Below are positions 62,401 through 64,000 of a DNA stretch of 64,000 nucleotides, piece after piece; the stretch's first letter is position 1, and each line of letters begins with the position of its first letter. This DNA comes from Gordius sp. MW1 (taxonomy: Eukaryota > Nematomorpha > Gordioida > Gordea > Gordiidae). A model generated the notes under the pieces. It was not told the DNA's origin, ran no database searches, and worked only from the letters and a program-made list of their open reading frames with translations. A program made the position numbers and the translations under genes. The stretch is taken from assembly GCA_964036665.1 (NCBI GenBank), contig OZ038527.1, positions 20,172,221 to 20,236,220 of the forward strand. Direction: 5' to 3'.

Positions 62401-62570
62401 TTTGGGATTATAGCCAGGAGGCAGCATGGGGCTAGTTATTCCCTCCATATTTTATAAATCCAAAAGTTATAAATTTAACGAAGTTATAATAAAAAATTAG
62501 GCGACATAGCATTAATTTGTCCCTTTGCCCCCTTCCTAACTTAAATCAAATTCTCTGGATATGCCCATAC
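62401..62570. mobile_element. Degraded CATGGGCGTAGCC-family MITE
   Basis: GGGATTATAGCCAGGAGGC on the left and TCTCTGGATATGCCCATAC on the right keep the shape of the family with many substitutions. Confidence 0.5.
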
Positions 62571-62717
62571 TAGGCTCAACATCAAATGAGTATAACTATA
62601 TTGTAATTCAAACAAAAAAGGAAATCATTCTAATGTGCTGAAATGTATACTCACCATTTTTTTAAAATTATTAGGCTATGTTTTATACATCTTTAATCAT
62701 TTTATTAGTATTGCTTT

Positions 62718-62897
62718 CATGGGCGTAGCCAGGTTTTGGATTAGGGAGGGGGGGGGGGCAAAATGCTTAAAAGGTCAATTAGGGAGGCGCAAAACATATT
62801 TTTTTTTTAATTTTTAAGGGTTTTTGCATTAAAATTTTTTCCCTATCCTTCAGGGGGGTCAGCCGCCCCCCCCCTGCCTTCCCTGGCTACGCCTATG
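62718..62897. mobile_element. CATGGGCGTAGCC-family MITE with perfect target duplication
   Basis: CATGGGCGTAGCCAGG to CCTGGCTACGCCTATG, 180 bp. ATTGCTTT flanks both ends (62710-62717, 62898-62905). Confidence 0.93.
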
Positions 62898-62905
62898 ATT
62901 GCTTT

Positions 62906-63346
62906 ACACAACACCATTTTCGTCAAAATAACCGTGTGCATTAAATGATTTTTAAACTAAAGTGAATATTATAAGCTTTAGTTTGTATTAGTTGAGACTT
63001 GAGAGACATTGTTTAAAAGAAATGAAAAAAACGCTGTTCCTAAGCTACTTAAAATTAAATATTCCTATTTAAAAGACTTATCAGCCATTATTTACAACCA
63101 AAATTACTAATTTGATGTTTTTACAACGTTCAGGGTTAATAAACCATAGGTACATATACTGAAAGCATAATATTTTTTGCGAGAAATCTCAACGGAAAAA
63201 TTTAATTTTAAATTGAAAATACGGCAGATGCTATTATTGATGAAATTATTAAGCAACCAACTAAAACATGTTTATAGACAAATTTACCTTAACATTTAAT
63301 AACGAATATTTTATAAATAAAAAGACTTATCTAAAATGTCTGATAC
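62906..63346. other. No feature recognised
   Basis: AT-rich spacer. Confidence 0.5.
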
Positions 63347-63354
63347 CGTAGCAT

Positions 63355-63497
63355 ATGGGCGTAGCCAGGGGTGGCAGGGAGGGGCGTCTGCCCCCTTTTA
63401 AAACCGAGAATCCGATGGCTAAAATTTCAAAATTATCATTTGACCCTACCTAAATAATTATTGCGCCCCTCTAAATCCAATCCTGGCTACGCACATG
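63355..63497. mobile_element. CATGGGCGTAGCC-family MITE
   Basis: ATGGGCGTAGCCAGGGG to CCTGGCTACGCACATG. Flanks CGTAGCAT and CCTAGCAT agree at seven of eight positions. Confidence 0.85.
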
Positions 63498-64000
63498 CCT
63501 AGCATAATTAAAATATTTAATAAATGCTTTGATGATTTTCATCATTCCATTATTCATTGTATTTACATATCAATAATATTCATTTTGATTATTTAACAAA
63601 TAATTTCTAAATTTGTAAATTAATCCTAAATGGAAAACTTTATGTGACATTGTTTTAATGAGGGGGTAAGCAAAAATTGAAGTATAATAATATTTTATAT
63701 AGTCTAAACATAAACTCGTTAATTATATAAAAATTTAAAGTATGAGGGTGTAATTAAAATTTTAAAACACGACTTTAATCAAATCAGATCTTAAGTTTTT
63801 TATTGTTTTCCTTTACTTTTTTAAGCCAATTTAAGGTAGGATTAGGAAGAATTAATTCTTAATGCAAGCATCTGGTCATTTAATTACAATAAACAAATTA
63901 AACTTTCTTAGTTCGTATGATAATCCTCCTTTCATTGTAACACTAACATTTAACTAATTTATGCTAGCAGAGCCTGATAATGATAAGTAAGTTAAGTATA
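63498..64000. other. No feature recognised
   Basis: AT-rich sequence to the window end. Confidence 0.5.

Noticed and set aside
1-64000. CRISPR arrays, operons, phage or other prokaryotic systems
   Set aside because: Spliced genes, MITEs and LINEs show nuclear animal DNA. No regularly spaced direct-repeat array was seen.

Overview
The window is nuclear DNA of an invertebrate animal. It is strongly AT-rich and carries four intact, spliced, conserved genes in a background of DNA transposons and LINE remnants. Reading exon by exon, with every intron GT-AG and every frame closing exactly, I could reconstruct four complete proteins: a TIMELESS/Tof1-family replication-fork protein (+ strand, 2882-17489, 26 coding exons, 1100 aa), the STRIPAK subunit STRIP/FAM40 (- strand, 28984-18150, 20 exons, 1044 aa), the DNA polymerase delta small subunit POLD2 (+ strand, 30160-32250, 9 exons, 439 aa), and a Polycomb/CBX chromodomain protein (- strand, 54204-51942, 5 exons, 483 aa). 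Polycomb, STRIP and TIMELESS together point to a metazoan. The phylum cannot be fixed from the sequence. The very small introns concentrated at the 5' ends of the genes resemble what is reported for flatworms such as schistosomes, while the chromodomain and the transposon mix would also suit an arthropod.

Layout. 1-1254: two foldback/inverted-repeat elements. 2882-17489: timeless, with an almost full-length RTE-type LINE in antisense inside intron 15 and small MITEs in other introns. 17490-18149: short convergent (tail-to-tail) spacer. 18150-28984: STRIP, with MITEs and a local duplication in its introns. 28985-30159: divergent spacer shared by STRIP and POLD2, holding a MITE. 30160-32250: POLD2. 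33540-36830: a hAT-like element with a hATC-domain remnant, then a decayed RTE copy split by a MITE. 36831-51941: a gene-poor stretch with a tRNA-like relic and many MITEs. 51942-54204: Polycomb. 54205-64000: no host gene found; dense hAT-type MITEs, nested insertions and a piggyBac remnant.

Two of the genes (timeless, POLD2) work at the replication fork, STRIP is a signalling scaffold and Polycomb is a chromatin repressor. I see no evidence that they form one system. The most informative signals are the 5'-biased tiny introns seen in three genes, and a MITE family beginning CATGGGCGTAGCC whose 8-bp target duplications can be read directly at several copies. I did not find an unambiguous new biological system.
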